A stretch of DNA of 64,000 nucleotides from [Clostridium] scindens (GCF_019597925.1 NZ_CP080442.1:3080001-3144000); one strand, 5' to 3'. Counted from the first letter of the stretch, positions 34,570-43,639 are shown. Numbers and translations: made by a program. The notes: generated by a model from the letters alone, not told the origin.

Positions 34570-34585
34570 ATCTCCATATGCCCCC

Positions 34586-36115
34586 TTATAACAATGACAA
34601 TATCTCCTTCGGCTTCAGTTTCAAAACCTCCTTCGCCGAAAAAATCGTGACCACGGTCAGCACTAGGGAAAGTATCCCGGCAGAGCCAAGCACTATAGGA
34701 AGCGTCACCTGGCAATCGACCGTCTCCGGAGCCTCTGCCTCTGCTTTCACCTCAAACTGCTGGATGAATGCCTGCATGTCTTCTGCGGCCGCTGGCAACT
34801 CCTGGGTGCTGATTTCCTCATTTCTCGCATTCTCCACCCTCTGCGCCTGGGCATTCATGCCTGACAGCATCCAATTCCCAATTCCATTGCTGCCCCCGGC
34901 AGCCATCCCGCCCGCGAGCATCACAGACACTGCCAGAATCATCACTCCCTCAAGAATAAACTGGCCTGCAATGCTTCTTTTACTATTCCCGATACACAGA
35001 AGAATTCCCATCTCTTTGCGCCTCGATCCGATCCACATCCGGAGTATCAGGACTAGCAAGATAATGCAGATCACGATTACAAATGCCATCATAAAAAGAG
35101 AGATTCTGGTCATATTTTGCAATGGCTTAAGCGCTGACTGATAGGCAGTGTCGTCGGGCCTTAGGACAAAATAGTACCAGTCGATGCCTTCTATGTTCTG
35201 AACCTTTTCAAGGACTTGATCCAAGTCTTTCGGGTCTTTCACGAAAAATGTCACCTTCTGATACGGAGGCTCCTTATGTAAGTCCACCGCCTCAAAATAG
35301 GCTCTTCTAGCCTCCTGAGTCACATTCACATCTGCAAACATAAAATTCTCGGCAATATCTGGCTCAACTGTATATTCACTGACTATCTGAGTCGTATTTA
35401 CATGAAAAATTCCAATAATCTCTAAATCAACCTCATAAAAAATAGTATTTGGATCGCCTCCATCAATTGAGCGCTTATTTAAAACTGCATGAGTATTATC
35501 TCCTATTTTCAAATGGTTTTTCTTTGCTAGGGCATCCGAAATCATCACCTTTTTTTGATCCTGTTCCTGGATATGCCTTCCTTCCCTAAGTTCAAATGCA
35601 TTCGTCCGAAAATAACTGCTAAATTCACTCTTACTATATCCCTCCAGCGAGTTATCCTTCGCTACTATAAGTGTATTGGATAACTCCGGATCGTTATCCT
35701 TTCTTTCCCTTTTTATGCATTCCGCAAACAGGCCTGGGATAAATGTTATATCCACAAAATTGAGTGTAATTTCCTGCTCTATGCAGAAATCCTCGATCCC
35801 CTCTACAGAAGCCACCTTATCAACTATTTCATCACTTAGATAAGGCCCCTTATACCGATACTGCACTACGCCGTTATCCGTCACCTCTTTTTCCCATAAC
35901 GTCGTATCCTCTTTGCTGCTGTCCGTTATATTCGGCATAAGAATAAAGGAATTGCCATAACTTTTCCGAAGACTATCTATCGCATCCTGGCTGCTCCTCC
36001 ATACCGCAAAGCATATGATGAGGGAACAGGAGATTACAGTCAAAGTTAACAGAAGCAGTATACATCTATGCCTGTTTCTCTTCAAATATATAATGGACCT
36101 TATCCACGCACTCAT
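34586..36115 (-). CDS. FtsX-like ABC transporter permease (tandem paralogue)
   Basis: A 509-aa permease and first gene of the operon FtsX, FtsX, S8 protease, ABC exporter, FtsX, ATPase. Its architecture matches its tandem copy at 33043: anchor MSAWIRSIIYLKRNRHRCIL, extracytoplasmic domain, three C-terminal helices, EVLKLKPKEILSLL at the end. Nothing in it points to enzymatic activity. A role in peptide export or self-immunity is inferred from context. Confidence 0.9.
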   Translation of the reverse strand: MSAWIRSIIYLKRNRHRCILLLLTLTVISCSLIICFAVWRSSQDAIDSLRKSYGNSFILMPNITDSSKEDTTLWEKEVTDNGVVQYRYKGPYLSDEIVDKVASVEGIEDFCIEQEITLNFVDITFIPGLFAECIKRERKDNDPELSNTLIVAKDNSLEGYSKSEFSSYFRTNAFELREGRHIQEQDQKKVMISDALAKKNHLKIGDNTHAVLNKRSIDGGDPNTIFYEVDLEIIGIFHVNTTQIVSEYTVEPDIAENFMFADVNVTQEARRAYFEAVDLHKEPPYQKVTFFVKDPKDLDQVLEKVQNIEGIDWYYFVLRPDDTAYQSALKPLQNMTRISLFMMAFVIVICIILLVLILRMWIGSRRKEMGILLCIGNSKRSIAGQFILEGVMILAVSVMLAGGMAAGGSNGIGNWMLSGMNAQAQRVENARNEEISTQELPAAAEDMQAFIQQFEVKAEAEAPETVDCQVTLPIVLGSAGILSLVLTVVTIFSAKEVLKLKPKEILSLL

Positions 36116-36216
36116 TTTCTATCCCCCCTTCGCCTGATTAACTGCTGTTGAATTATCCCTATAATAAGATTTCCTTCCGTCGCCCCCTTAAAATCTCTAT
36201 TATTTTCTTTGAAAAT

Positions 36217-36240
36217 AGCAGCACCCTTATGGATACTGCT
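36217..36240 (-). terminator. Weak hairpin after agrB
   Basis: AGCAGTATCC pairs with GGGTGCTGCT using two G-T pairs, loop ATAA, followed by ATTTTC on the minus strand, 68 bp after the agrB stop. It may partly separate agrDB from the downstream permease operon, for which no other clear promoter was found. Confidence 0.4.
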
Positions 36241-36307
36241 AACTCTCATACAGATTATGTATGTCCTTTAATATTTACAATTATGGTTACAATCTACAAC
36301 AGAATAA

Positions 36308-36871
36308 TTAAGCAGTCTGTCTCTTTCTTATATTCATAACCAGCATCACCGCCTGTATTATTAACGCCGTACCAATCCCTTCTCTGTAATTACATCCGGC
36401 ATAATACATCACTCCGAATATAACTCCAAGAAGAATCAGAATTCCCCTCGCCTTTTTCCTGTATAACTGGATCTCATATTGTTCCAAATGATTATTGGGA
36501 TTCTCGCTGGGCGAAAGGAACCATATAACAAATGCTGCTATTATCAGCATTGTGTTCACGACCGGTTCATATACTATGTAATTCTTAAACATGCCAATTG
36601 CAAGCAATACTACCAAAATAGTACATGCATAGCATTTTAAAGAAGATTTACAATGAAATCCTCCCGAGTATTCCCGGATACATTTATATGCGCCTACAAA
36701 AATCAGGGTATTGACCAGTTCGCCCGCCAGATATCCCAGCACAAGAATCGTCAGTATATGACCTGCCTTTATTAATAACAGCCTTAGGCCATAAGTATAA
36801 ATCTCTATGTCGTCGGCAGGATGGAACTGGTCAATTGCTCTTTCTATTCCTTGTTGGAATTTTCTAATCAT
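36308..36871 (-). CDS. agrB: AgrB-family peptide-processing membrane protease
   Basis: A 187-aa polytopic protein with about five membrane helices. The catalytic pair of AgrB is present as His73 and Cys80 in REYSGGFHCKSSLKC, with the H-x6-C spacing of the family. AgrB cleaves the C-terminus of AgrD and forms the thiolactone ring. Its ATG lies inside the last codons of agrD (8-bp overlap), so substrate and enzyme are coupled. Confidence 0.95.
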   Translation of the reverse strand: MIRKFQQGIERAIDQFHPADDIEIYTYGLRLLLIKAGHILTILVLGYLAGELVNTLIFVGAYKCIREYSGGFHCKSSLKCYACTILVVLLAIGMFKNYIVYEPVVNTMLIIAAFVIWFLSPSENPNNHLEQYEIQLYRKKARGILILLGVIFGVMYYAGCNYREGIGTALIIQAVMLVMNIRKRQTA

Positions 36872-37016
36872 GTCTCTTTTTTAATGCTTTGACGCTATCT
36901 GGCATCTCAGGCTGGCCATGAATAAAAGGACACGTTGAATTTGCACTTTTTTCAGCCTGTTTATAAAGAGTCTTCAACACCACATTTCCCATTGCTTTTT
37001 TCATTTTCTTGTCCAT
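36864..37016 (-). CDS. agrD: AgrD-type autoinducer precursor, 50 aa
   Basis: A short gene reading MDKKMKKAMGNVVLKTLYKQ (amphipathic leader), then AEKSA, the predicted signal NSTCPFIH, and the acidic/charged tail GQPEMPDSVKALKKRHD. A consensus AAAAGGAG precedes the ATG. The layout matches AgrD: leader, Cys at the -5 position of the processed C-terminus, and a tail with E-x-P as in S. aureus AgrD-I (STCDFIM followed by DEVEVP). The predicted signal is a Cys29-His33 thiolactone with a short N-terminal tail. It sits between an agr-type promoter and agrB. Confidence 0.92.
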   Translation of the reverse strand: MDKKMKKAMGNVVLKTLYKQAEKSANSTCPFIHGQPEMPDSVKALKKRHD

Positions 37017-37052
37017 AAAATTTTCTCCTTTTCCTCTAATAGTTTTTTTACT

Positions 37053-37133
37053 TTTATATATGTTTTACCATAATTGTCCAACTATTTACAGCTCAAAACA
37101 GACAACTGCCGCTTTTTTTGTATAACTAACGTT
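37053..37133 (-). promoter_or_regulatory. agr-type regulated promoter of agrDB (copy B)
   Basis: On the minus strand: TTAGTTATAC (37120-37129), CAGTTGTC (37101-37108), -35 TTGGAC (37076-37081), 17 bp, -10 TATAAA (37053-37058). The promoter ends 36 bp before agrD. Box spacing suits tandem binding by a LytTR regulator such as the AgrA-like protein at 38557. Positive feedback on agrDB would be expected. Confidence 0.8.
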
Positions 37134-37203
37134 TATATTCTTTTTTTCTATCTTTACTTGCATTACAATCTTATCCAATTTCACTTCTTTATATATATAA
37201 AAC

Positions 37204-37239
37204 TGACCTTGATAAGTCATCTCCAACTTATCAAGGTCA
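37204..37239 (-). terminator. Terminator after the AgrC-like kinase gene
   Basis: A perfect 13-bp stem (TGACCTTGATAAG with CTTATCAAGGTCA, 10-base loop) followed by GTTTTAT on the minus strand, 27 bp after the kinase stop. It separates the agrAC transcript from agrDB. Confidence 0.85.
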
Positions 37240-37266
37240 ATTCTCTTCCACCGCTGGAATCCTTCA

Positions 37267-38553
37267 TCACGAATCCCGACAGTCTCTAATATTTATCTTG
37301 GTTATAAAGAATTCTTCTGTATAATCAAAATTCAGGTCTCCATCATACTTCTTTACGATCTCCTCTAGGATCAGCATCCCCAGCCCTTTGTGCCCGGGCT
37401 TCGTTGATACAGGCTTTCTGTTTTTTATAACAGGCCTTTGGCCGATTGAATTCATTAGATTAATGACAATAAACTTCTTATACTTATGAATACGCAGGTC
37501 GATATCCTTTTTTACCGCAACACTGTCTTCGCAGGCCTCAATAGAATTGTCCAGCAGATTGGCAAATAAGGAGGTAAGTTCCATATCGCTCATAAAATCC
37601 CAGTCTATATCCTGCATTGAAATATTAAAATTGATATTCAGCCGCTCGCACTGCTGCATCTTTTCCCAGATGATCACATTGATAATCTTATTGCTGCACT
37701 GGAACTTCTGTTCAAGGCTTTTGATAGTCTCCTCCAGGTTCTCGATATATGCCTGGTTATTGCTGTAAGACTCATTGGCCAGGCTTTCTACGACTTGCAG
37801 ATGCTTCTTAAAGTCATGCAGCAGTTTTTGGGCGGCTTCATATCGTTTCTCACTTTCATGATAGAACTTATTGGTGGCAGCCTTCTGCTGACTCAATAAT
37901 TCGGTCTGCTTTTCCAAATATGTAATTCTGGAAATCATCTTATACAAGTACAGGATGCCAATATCCACAATGACAAATCCGATGCTTATGCCTAAGAATG
38001 GGACTGTATGAAACTGAATCTTTACAAAATATGATATGACCGCTGTTTCAAACCCTAGCAAAAAAATCATGTAAATACTTAACGCAATGGATGACTTGGA
38101 AATAGGATTATTTTTTAAAAACTGAATGATCTTCTTATGCGTGCATATAAGCAAAAGGGCGTTCACAATCCCGGAGGTTAAATAGATAACATCATCATAC
38201 GATGTCATATACCCGCTTCTTGATATGCAGAAGGAAAATAAAACGCTGATAATCGTATCTACCGCAATAATATAGATAAAAAACAGGATAAAGTTAATGA
38301 CGGGATTCCTGCCCTTCACATGATAGAGCGTTCCATTGATCATTCCCATGCTAAGTACCGTGCAGATTACATTCACATAAGGAAGTTTTAATATGCCGAT
38401 TCCAAAACTGATCATGATATATGCAAGATAAGCCAGCCAATACATTCTTCTATTATCGTATTTCCTGGGATACAGCGTCTCCATGAACACGTTAAAAATG
38501 TAGGCAGAAATACAGCTCATTCCAAAAAGTCCTATATAATTAATCATAGCCAT
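37267..38553 (-). CDS. agrC: AgrC-like GHKL sensor histidine kinase
   Basis: A protein of about 428 aa. Six membrane helices occupy the first ~210 residues, then a coiled coil (~205-235). The H-box is LLHDFKKHLQVVESL, the N-box LFANLLDNSIEACED and the glycine box HKGLGMLILEEIVKKYDG. These are HPK10 features shared with AgrC. It lies between the LytTR regulator gene and agrDB, so the AgrD-derived peptide is the likely ligand. The start is uncertain: GTG at 38556, ATG at 38553 or ATG at 38547. Confidence 0.9.
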   Translation of the reverse strand: MAMINYIGLFGMSCISAYIFNVFMETLYPRKYDNRRMYWLAYLAYIMISFGIGILKLPYVNVICTVLSMGMINGTLYHVKGRNPVINFILFFIYIIAVDTIISVLFSFCISRSGYMTSYDDVIYLTSGIVNALLLICTHKKIIQFLKNNPISKSSIALSIYMIFLLGFETAVISYFVKIQFHTVPFLGISIGFVIVDIGILYLYKMISRITYLEKQTELLSQQKAATNKFYHESEKRYEAAQKLLHDFKKHLQVVESLANESYSNNQAYIENLEETIKSLEQKFQCSNKIINVIIWEKMQQCERLNINFNISMQDIDWDFMSDMELTSLFANLLDNSIEACEDSVAVKKDIDLRIHKYKKFIVINLMNSIGQRPVIKNRKPVSTKPGHKGLGMLILEEIVKKYDGDLNFDYTEEFFITKINIRDCRDS

Positions 38554-38556
38554 CAC

Positions 38557-39276
38557 CTAAAATAATTTGAAAGTCGTCTGCAGGAAATCATTGAAACTAT
38601 TTTTAAATGCAACCGATCTCTTCTGGGCCAGCGGAACGGTGTCCCCATTGTCCATTCGTATATCAGCCCCTTTTATATCCTTGATATGCAGCATATTTAC
38701 GATAAAACTTTTATGCGGCATTTCAAAATGATATCGGCATAACTTTTCGTACAGCTGCTTCAAGCTATAAGATGCCGACGTATAACGCCTTCTTTCACAT
38801 ACGATCGATAGTTCTCTTGCACAATATTTAAAGTAATAGATCTCATTGATTCTAAGATTGATGCCGCCCTGGCTTGTCTTAAAAAATATTTCCGGCGATA
38901 CCTCTGCCTCTTCCAGATACCTGACGGCTTCATTAAGGACAGCATATATCTCTTCTTCCTTTATAGGCTTGCACAGATAGTCAAATGCGTGGACCTTATA
39001 AGCATGGCTTTTAAAATTACTGTAGTTGGTCAGATAAATGATCTTGCTTCTTACATCCCATTTCCGCAATGCTTCTGCGGTCTCGATCCCATTTATTTCT
39101 GGCATCTCGATATCTAAAAATATGATATCATACGCTTCTTTATCTTCAATCATCTTACTGCCTGATTCATATAGCGTCAGCTCTGCATTTCTCTTTCTCT
39201 CGTCGAAATATGTCTTTATGATATCAGAAGCCTGTTCTCTGACCGTAAGCTCATCATCACAAACTGCAATTTTCAT
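38557..39276 (-). CDS. agrA: AgrA-like LytTR response regulator
   Basis: A 239-aa protein. The receiver domain has VCDDE at residues 5-9 and phosphoacceptor Asp55 in IIFLDIEMPEINGIE. The LytTR DNA-binding domain starts near residue 130 and ends FLQTTFKLF, with HKSFIVNMLHIKDIKGAD typical of the family. It partners the kinase encoded next. It is the natural candidate to bind the tandem AGTT boxes before agrD and before the maturase operon. Confidence 0.92.
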   Translation of the reverse strand: MKIAVCDDELTVREQASDIIKTYFDERKRNAELTLYESGSKMIEDKEAYDIIFLDIEMPEINGIETAEALRKWDVRSKIIYLTNYSNFKSHAYKVHAFDYLCKPIKEEEIYAVLNEAVRYLEEAEVSPEIFFKTSQGGINLRINEIYYFKYCARELSIVCERRRYTSASYSLKQLYEKLCRYHFEMPHKSFIVNMLHIKDIKGADIRMDNGDTVPLAQKRSVAFKNSFNDFLQTTFKLF

Positions 39277-39279
39277 CCC

Positions 39280-41082
39280 TTAAGTCACCCTCCTGTTGTC
39301 AAAATAAATCAGCAGGCCTTTGCGTCCCCTCGTCGCCATAATATAGTAGATATTCGTCACATACTTGTCGCATTCCCTCTGGAAGGCTTCCACCAGCGCG
39401 GCATTATTACATCTTTGCAGATAATCCTTGATGCGCTCCATAACCTCGTAAGTCTTGCCAGCATAGGATATCGGAATGCCCAGGCAACTCGCTACGTCAA
39501 TCATCAGTTTATAATGCTTGGACTGCCCGATATTAAGATGCAGCCCCTGCGGCGTCCAGGTGACATCGCCTCCGGCGATGACCGCCACGTAGTCTGCGTC
39601 CAGTCCAGGCATCCACCAGGTTCCCACCCAAATATTGGAAGGATCATACTCTTTCCGAAGTACATAACTAAACCAGTCCTTCTCTCCTTTCTCCGTCCAC
39701 TTCGTGTATAAAATGCTTCCGTTCCTGCCGCATATATCTTTGGCATCCTCGGACAGAAGGCCAATGACCGCCGTCTCTTCCTGGGGATGACTGGCCATCA
39801 ATCTCTGTAAGCGGTACTGGAAATCGGTAAAGGATTCCGCGATCTGGAAATCATATCTGTCATCCCGGGTGTCCACCTTATTTCCTTCCACATAATCCCT
39901 CGCCTTTTTCTCGAAGGTTTCCGAGCCATTATAACGCACGCTGCCTTTCAGCCGGATCTCTACAAAGTCCTCCCTGTCTTCGAATTCTTTCAGTTCCTTA
40001 AGAGAATTTTCCGGGGTGATAGTCTGCTGCTCGTCATAGCATAATACCAGCTGGCAGCCCTTTTTTAACAGGCCGCTAAGCAAGCCTTCTTTATTATGCT
40101 GTGCCTCATCAATGAGGAGCACGTCTCCTTCTCCCAGGCTCCTATCCTTTGACAGGCTATAGGAAAACTGGAATATCTGGGAAGCATTCTGGTTCATATT
40201 CCGATACAGATGCGTATTCTGGGCGCCAAGAGAAAGTCTTGCCGTCTTCCCCCAGGCCTGCCGGTGAGACTCGATCTCTACAAACAAGGTTAAAAGAATC
40301 GCCGTTTTCCCCGAGCCTGCTGCTCCTGAAATACGAATCACTTTATTTCCGTCTTTTATTACCTCGATAATCTTTTTAATCTTCTTGTCCTGCTCTTCTG
40401 TCAGATGATATGCAGGCTGACAGTTCACCGACCGTTTCACAGCGTTGATAATGCTATGAGAAGGCTGATAGGCTGCATCCATCAATTCTCTGATCATTTC
40501 CTTGTCACCGCCGGCCATATGATTCAGGGTATTTCCCTGAACCTCGCTTAGAATCTGATCAAGATTACATTGGCATGGTATCCTTGCGTCCGCTTTATTG
40601 GGATTTTTTCCAACAAGTTCCCAAATCCCATTTTCCGTAGCATTTGGCAGGTAGACATAGGCCTTGCTTAAGTACTTCCCTCCCACATCCAGGTATCCTT
40701 TAAAGGAACATTCATGCCTGGATACCTGCACTTGCGGATGGAGTTCTCTGCCTTCTTCCCCGCGGTATTCGCTGAACCTGTGATTCCCGATATAGTCATC
40801 GCCCCACTGCTTGACCTCGATCAATTGCGCCAGTTTCTTTCCTCCCTGATTATAGCCGCATATCATGAGATCAATTGCCATATCGGATGTAGGAAGCTCG
40901 TATTCCAGCACGATGACGCAGCTGCCGGGCAGGTACCGAAGCCTGTCGCAATTTCTCAGTCTCTGTACAAGATCCCGCCATGCGCGGATCTGGCTGTCGC
41001 TGCTGCCAGGATATTGCCATGCCAGCCCCTCCACGATCTGTTCATCCAAAATTCTGCCATACAGGAACTCCTGTACCGTCAT
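39280..41082 (-). CDS. DUF2075-type protein: nuclease-like N-terminus and P-loop helicase-like ATPase
   Basis: About 600 aa. The N-terminal ~200 residues contain MAIDLMICG followed by LAQLIEVKQW, a D-x(n)-E-x-K pattern of PD-(D/E)XK nucleases. A superfamily-1-like ATPase follows: Walker A ISGAAGSGKTAILLT near residue 240, Walker B LLIDEAQHN, and a late TRGRKGLLIYF motif. Such DUF2075 proteins occur in defence-like contexts, but the function is not established. It ends 3 bp before the agrA start, so it is co-transcribed with agrAC. MTVQEFLYGR at 41082 follows GAGAGGG; an ATG at 41109 directly after AAGGAGG is an alternative. Confidence 0.8.
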   Translation of the reverse strand: MTVQEFLYGRILDEQIVEGLAWQYPGSSDSQIRAWRDLVQRLRNCDRLRYLPGSCVIVLEYELPTSDMAIDLMICGYNQGGKKLAQLIEVKQWGDDYIGNHRFSEYRGEEGRELHPQVQVSRHECSFKGYLDVGGKYLSKAYVYLPNATENGIWELVGKNPNKADARIPCQCNLDQILSEVQGNTLNHMAGGDKEMIRELMDAAYQPSHSIINAVKRSVNCQPAYHLTEEQDKKIKKIIEVIKDGNKVIRISGAAGSGKTAILLTLFVEIESHRQAWGKTARLSLGAQNTHLYRNMNQNASQIFQFSYSLSKDRSLGEGDVLLIDEAQHNKEGLLSGLLKKGCQLVLCYDEQQTITPENSLKELKEFEDREDFVEIRLKGSVRYNGSETFEKKARDYVEGNKVDTRDDRYDFQIAESFTDFQYRLQRLMASHPQEETAVIGLLSEDAKDICGRNGSILYTKWTEKGEKDWFSYVLRKEYDPSNIWVGTWWMPGLDADYVAVIAGGDVTWTPQGLHLNIGQSKHYKLMIDVASCLGIPISYAGKTYEVMERIKDYLQRCNNAALVEAFQRECDKYVTNIYYIMATRGRKGLLIYFDNRRVT

Positions 41083-41204
41083 AAAATACCCTCTCATTCT
41101 CTTTTGCATCCTCCTTACTCTATCTTTATTTTACCATATCCTTCCTTTCCATAGTAAAAAAACCGCAAAAGACCTGCCATTTAGGTTTAGGAAATAAAAA
41201 TCAG

Positions 41205-41234
41205 TTGAGAGAACGAATGGCAATGTATTATAAT
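41205..41234 (+). promoter_or_regulatory. Promoter of the AraC-family gene
   Basis: TTGAGA, 18 bp, TATAAT, 41 bp before the start codon at 41276. Confidence 0.6.
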
Positions 41235-41275
41235 AATAAATGCAGTTATCGTGAATTCATCGAAAGGAAAAAACA

Positions 41276-43354
41276 ATGTCCGGACACTTTTATTTATCAA
41301 ATCTAAAAAAATACTGGGTATTTCCTCTGATTGCCGGAATTATATTTATATGCTGCTCTCTTTTGGCCGTAAATGTAAAAGTAATTAATCTGATAAAGAC
41401 GGATAAGATCCGGGAATCTGAAAAGACTATTGGCACCGTCAGTCGAAGCATTGACCATTATCTGCTCGTCCTGCAGCAATCTGCTTCGGAACTTATGCTG
41501 AACAATCAGAACATGGTGCTGCGGTCCACAGATGATAAACGTGATTTTACATCTTCCGCTACGTATAGATATTCTGAGATGATTCATAATATTAAGGTCG
41601 CCAACTCTCTCGTTGACGATATCTACCTGTACTACCCCAAACTAGATTATGTAGTGGGCACGGAAGGCAGTTATCGGTCGAAAAATTATTTTCTCATCAG
41701 CAATCAATTATCCCAAAGCGGATATGAGGATTGGATGCAAGATGTACTGGATACCGAACAGTCCAGTTTCTTTTTAAACAATCAGGATGGGGAGAAGAAA
41801 CTATATTTTCGCCAGCATATGCCTGGAAGCAATGACGAGGAATTCTCGGCAGTCCTCATTATGTGCGTAGACAGCACGGAATTCACACGCTTGCTTGACA
41901 TGGCGCTTCTGCATGACGGCAGTACCTCCATTGCCGTGGTTGATGAGAATAATGAATTGTATCAGACAGGCGGCAAAAAGCTGAAAGCGATCCCCAAGGA
42001 CTTTTCTGCGAAGAAGATTGAGAATGCGGATTACATCGGGTGGCGCATGCCTTCTGAATACAGTTCTTTATCCTATGTGGTTGTCAGCAATAAGGAAATC
42101 CTGTTTTCGCCTATCATATTTATCCAGCGCCTGCTAATAATAGGCGTCGTGCTCTGCACAGTGGCGGGATTGCTCGTCTCCTTATTCCTCGGCTACCGTC
42201 AGCACGCATCCATTCAGCAGACCATCAGCAGCCTGAACGAGAAGGTGTTATGGTCGCTAAAGGAAAATACGCTGTCCGACATCCTGAACCAGCGGCTGAC
42301 AGATCTGGAAGTAATCCGGAATCTTTTCCAGACCAGTGGTATTACTCTGGATTATATGTATTACTGCTTCGTGCTGGCAGACGTATCCTTTGAAAAGGAT
42401 AAAAAGAAGATCCGGGAATGGATGAAAGAGACCGGCAGAATCTTGGAAGCCGAAGAGGATTCCGTAGACGTCATGCCTGTACTGTCCGGCAATACGGCGG
42501 TGTTTCTTCTAAACTATGAGCCCTCCGAGACAGAGATCACCTTACGGCTGGCGCAGATATTTGAAAGCCAGTCTAAAAGACAGGAAAAGATACAGGCAAG
42601 CAACGTATTCATGTCTCCTGAGCAGCTGGTTCCCACCTTCGAGCAGACACTATCCCTGCTTCAGAGCCAGTCAGACCCGTCAGAAGTCAGGGATCTGTCC
42701 ACGGAAAAAGAAGGCAGGCTCTTGCTGGAACGCTGGGAAAAGGCGTTGCTTTTCCAGGATTATACCAATGCAAGAACCATCGTGCGGGAACTTTTCCATA
42801 CTTATGTCCTGACTCCGTCTGACTCCTATGTAAGGCTCAGCCGACAATACGTGGTCGTCCATCAGGTATTGCAGTGCCTGGAGGCTGAGGATGCCCGCTA
42901 CCATACAAATTTCCTGTCCGCCTATCTGGAACAGTTCAAGCGCTGCACCGACACGAAGAAAATCCCGGAGATTCTATCCGATATCCTGAATCAGCTGGAG
43001 CAGGTAAATAATCAGTATTCCTTGAATCACAAGGACAAGCTGTCCTATAGGATCAAGAAGATCATAGAAGACAATTACAACAAGAATTACCTGGGCCTGT
43101 GCTATATCTCAGAACAGGTAAATGTCAGCACCTCCTACGTATCGAAGGTGTTTAAAGAAGAATATGGCATGGGGGTCGTGGAATACATGAACCGACTCCG
43201 CATAGACGAGGCGAAGGAAATCATGAAAAGGGATGGCCTTACCGTGAAGGAAATCGCCGAAAAGGTTGGCTTCACAAGCGACATACATTTCATCCGGATC
43301 TTCAAGAAATATGAAAACACGACTCCAGGAGTTTATCAAAGGCAAAACAAATAA
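41276..43354 (+). CDS. AraC-family regulator with transmembrane sensor domain
   Basis: A 692-aa one-component membrane regulator. Helices near residues 15-37 and 280-305 flank an extracytoplasmic Cache-like sensor (~40-280). A cytoplasmic linker region follows, and two helix-turn-helix motifs of AraC type lie at ~590-690 (CYISEQVNVSTSYVSKVFKE and IAEKVGFTSDIHFIRIFKK). Proteins of this design control adjacent sugar ABC operons in Firmicutes. It precedes, on the same strand, a lipoprotein/permease/permease/DUF4091 operon and is its likely regulator. A terminator separates the two. Confidence 0.92.
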   Translation: MSGHFYLSNLKKYWVFPLIAGIIFICCSLLAVNVKVINLIKTDKIRESEKTIGTVSRSIDHYLLVLQQSASELMLNNQNMVLRSTDDKRDFTSSATYRYSEMIHNIKVANSLVDDIYLYYPKLDYVVGTEGSYRSKNYFLISNQLSQSGYEDWMQDVLDTEQSSFFLNNQDGEKKLYFRQHMPGSNDEEFSAVLIMCVDSTEFTRLLDMALLHDGSTSIAVVDENNELYQTGGKKLKAIPKDFSAKKIENADYIGWRMPSEYSSLSYVVVSNKEILFSPIIFIQRLLIIGVVLCTVAGLLVSLFLGYRQHASIQQTISSLNEKVLWSLKENTLSDILNQRLTDLEVIRNLFQTSGITLDYMYYCFVLADVSFEKDKKKIREWMKETGRILEAEEDSVDVMPVLSGNTAVFLLNYEPSETEITLRLAQIFESQSKRQEKIQASNVFMSPEQLVPTFEQTLSLLQSQSDPSEVRDLSTEKEGRLLLERWEKALLFQDYTNARTIVRELFHTYVLTPSDSYVRLSRQYVVVHQVLQCLEAEDARYHTNFLSAYLEQFKRCTDTKKIPEILSDILNQLEQVNNQYSLNHKDKLSYRIKKIIEDNYNKNYLGLCYISEQVNVSTSYVSKVFKEEYGMGVVEYMNRLRIDEAKEIMKRDGLTVKEIAEKVGFTSDIHFIRIFKKYENTTPGVYQRQNK

Positions 43355-43446
43355 CCAAATATGTTAACTTGGCAGATAATTATATTATTGTTAATTCACA
43401 AAAAACGTTAATTTTGAGCAAGTCTTTCCATCATATTATCTAAAAT

Positions 43447-43488
43447 TTGCACAGAGGTTCTTTCAATAGAGTACCCTGTGCAATTTTT
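43447..43488 (+). terminator. Terminator after the AraC-family gene
   Basis: TTGCACAGAGGT pairs with ACCCTGTGCAA (one mismatch), followed by TTTTT. Confidence 0.7.
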
Positions 43489-43639
43489 GTATATTTAAAA
43501 AGATTCCTTGTTTTTTTATAATAAATACAAGTTCAGACTTCGAAATTTCTGAATATTGCAAAAGGGCAGAATAATAGACGCGTCAAACACCGCCCCTTAA
43601 AAAGAAACGTAAAAAAGGAAAAGAAAGGTGAGTAAAGTT

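Noticed and set aside
36116..36280. A 45-codon frame on the minus strand (from MRVSSIHKGAAIF) whose stop overlaps the start of the permease at 36115.
   Set aside because: It has no well-placed ribosome site, no Cys or leader-like pattern, and lies over a hairpin after agrB. Coincidence is more likely than a second peptide gene.
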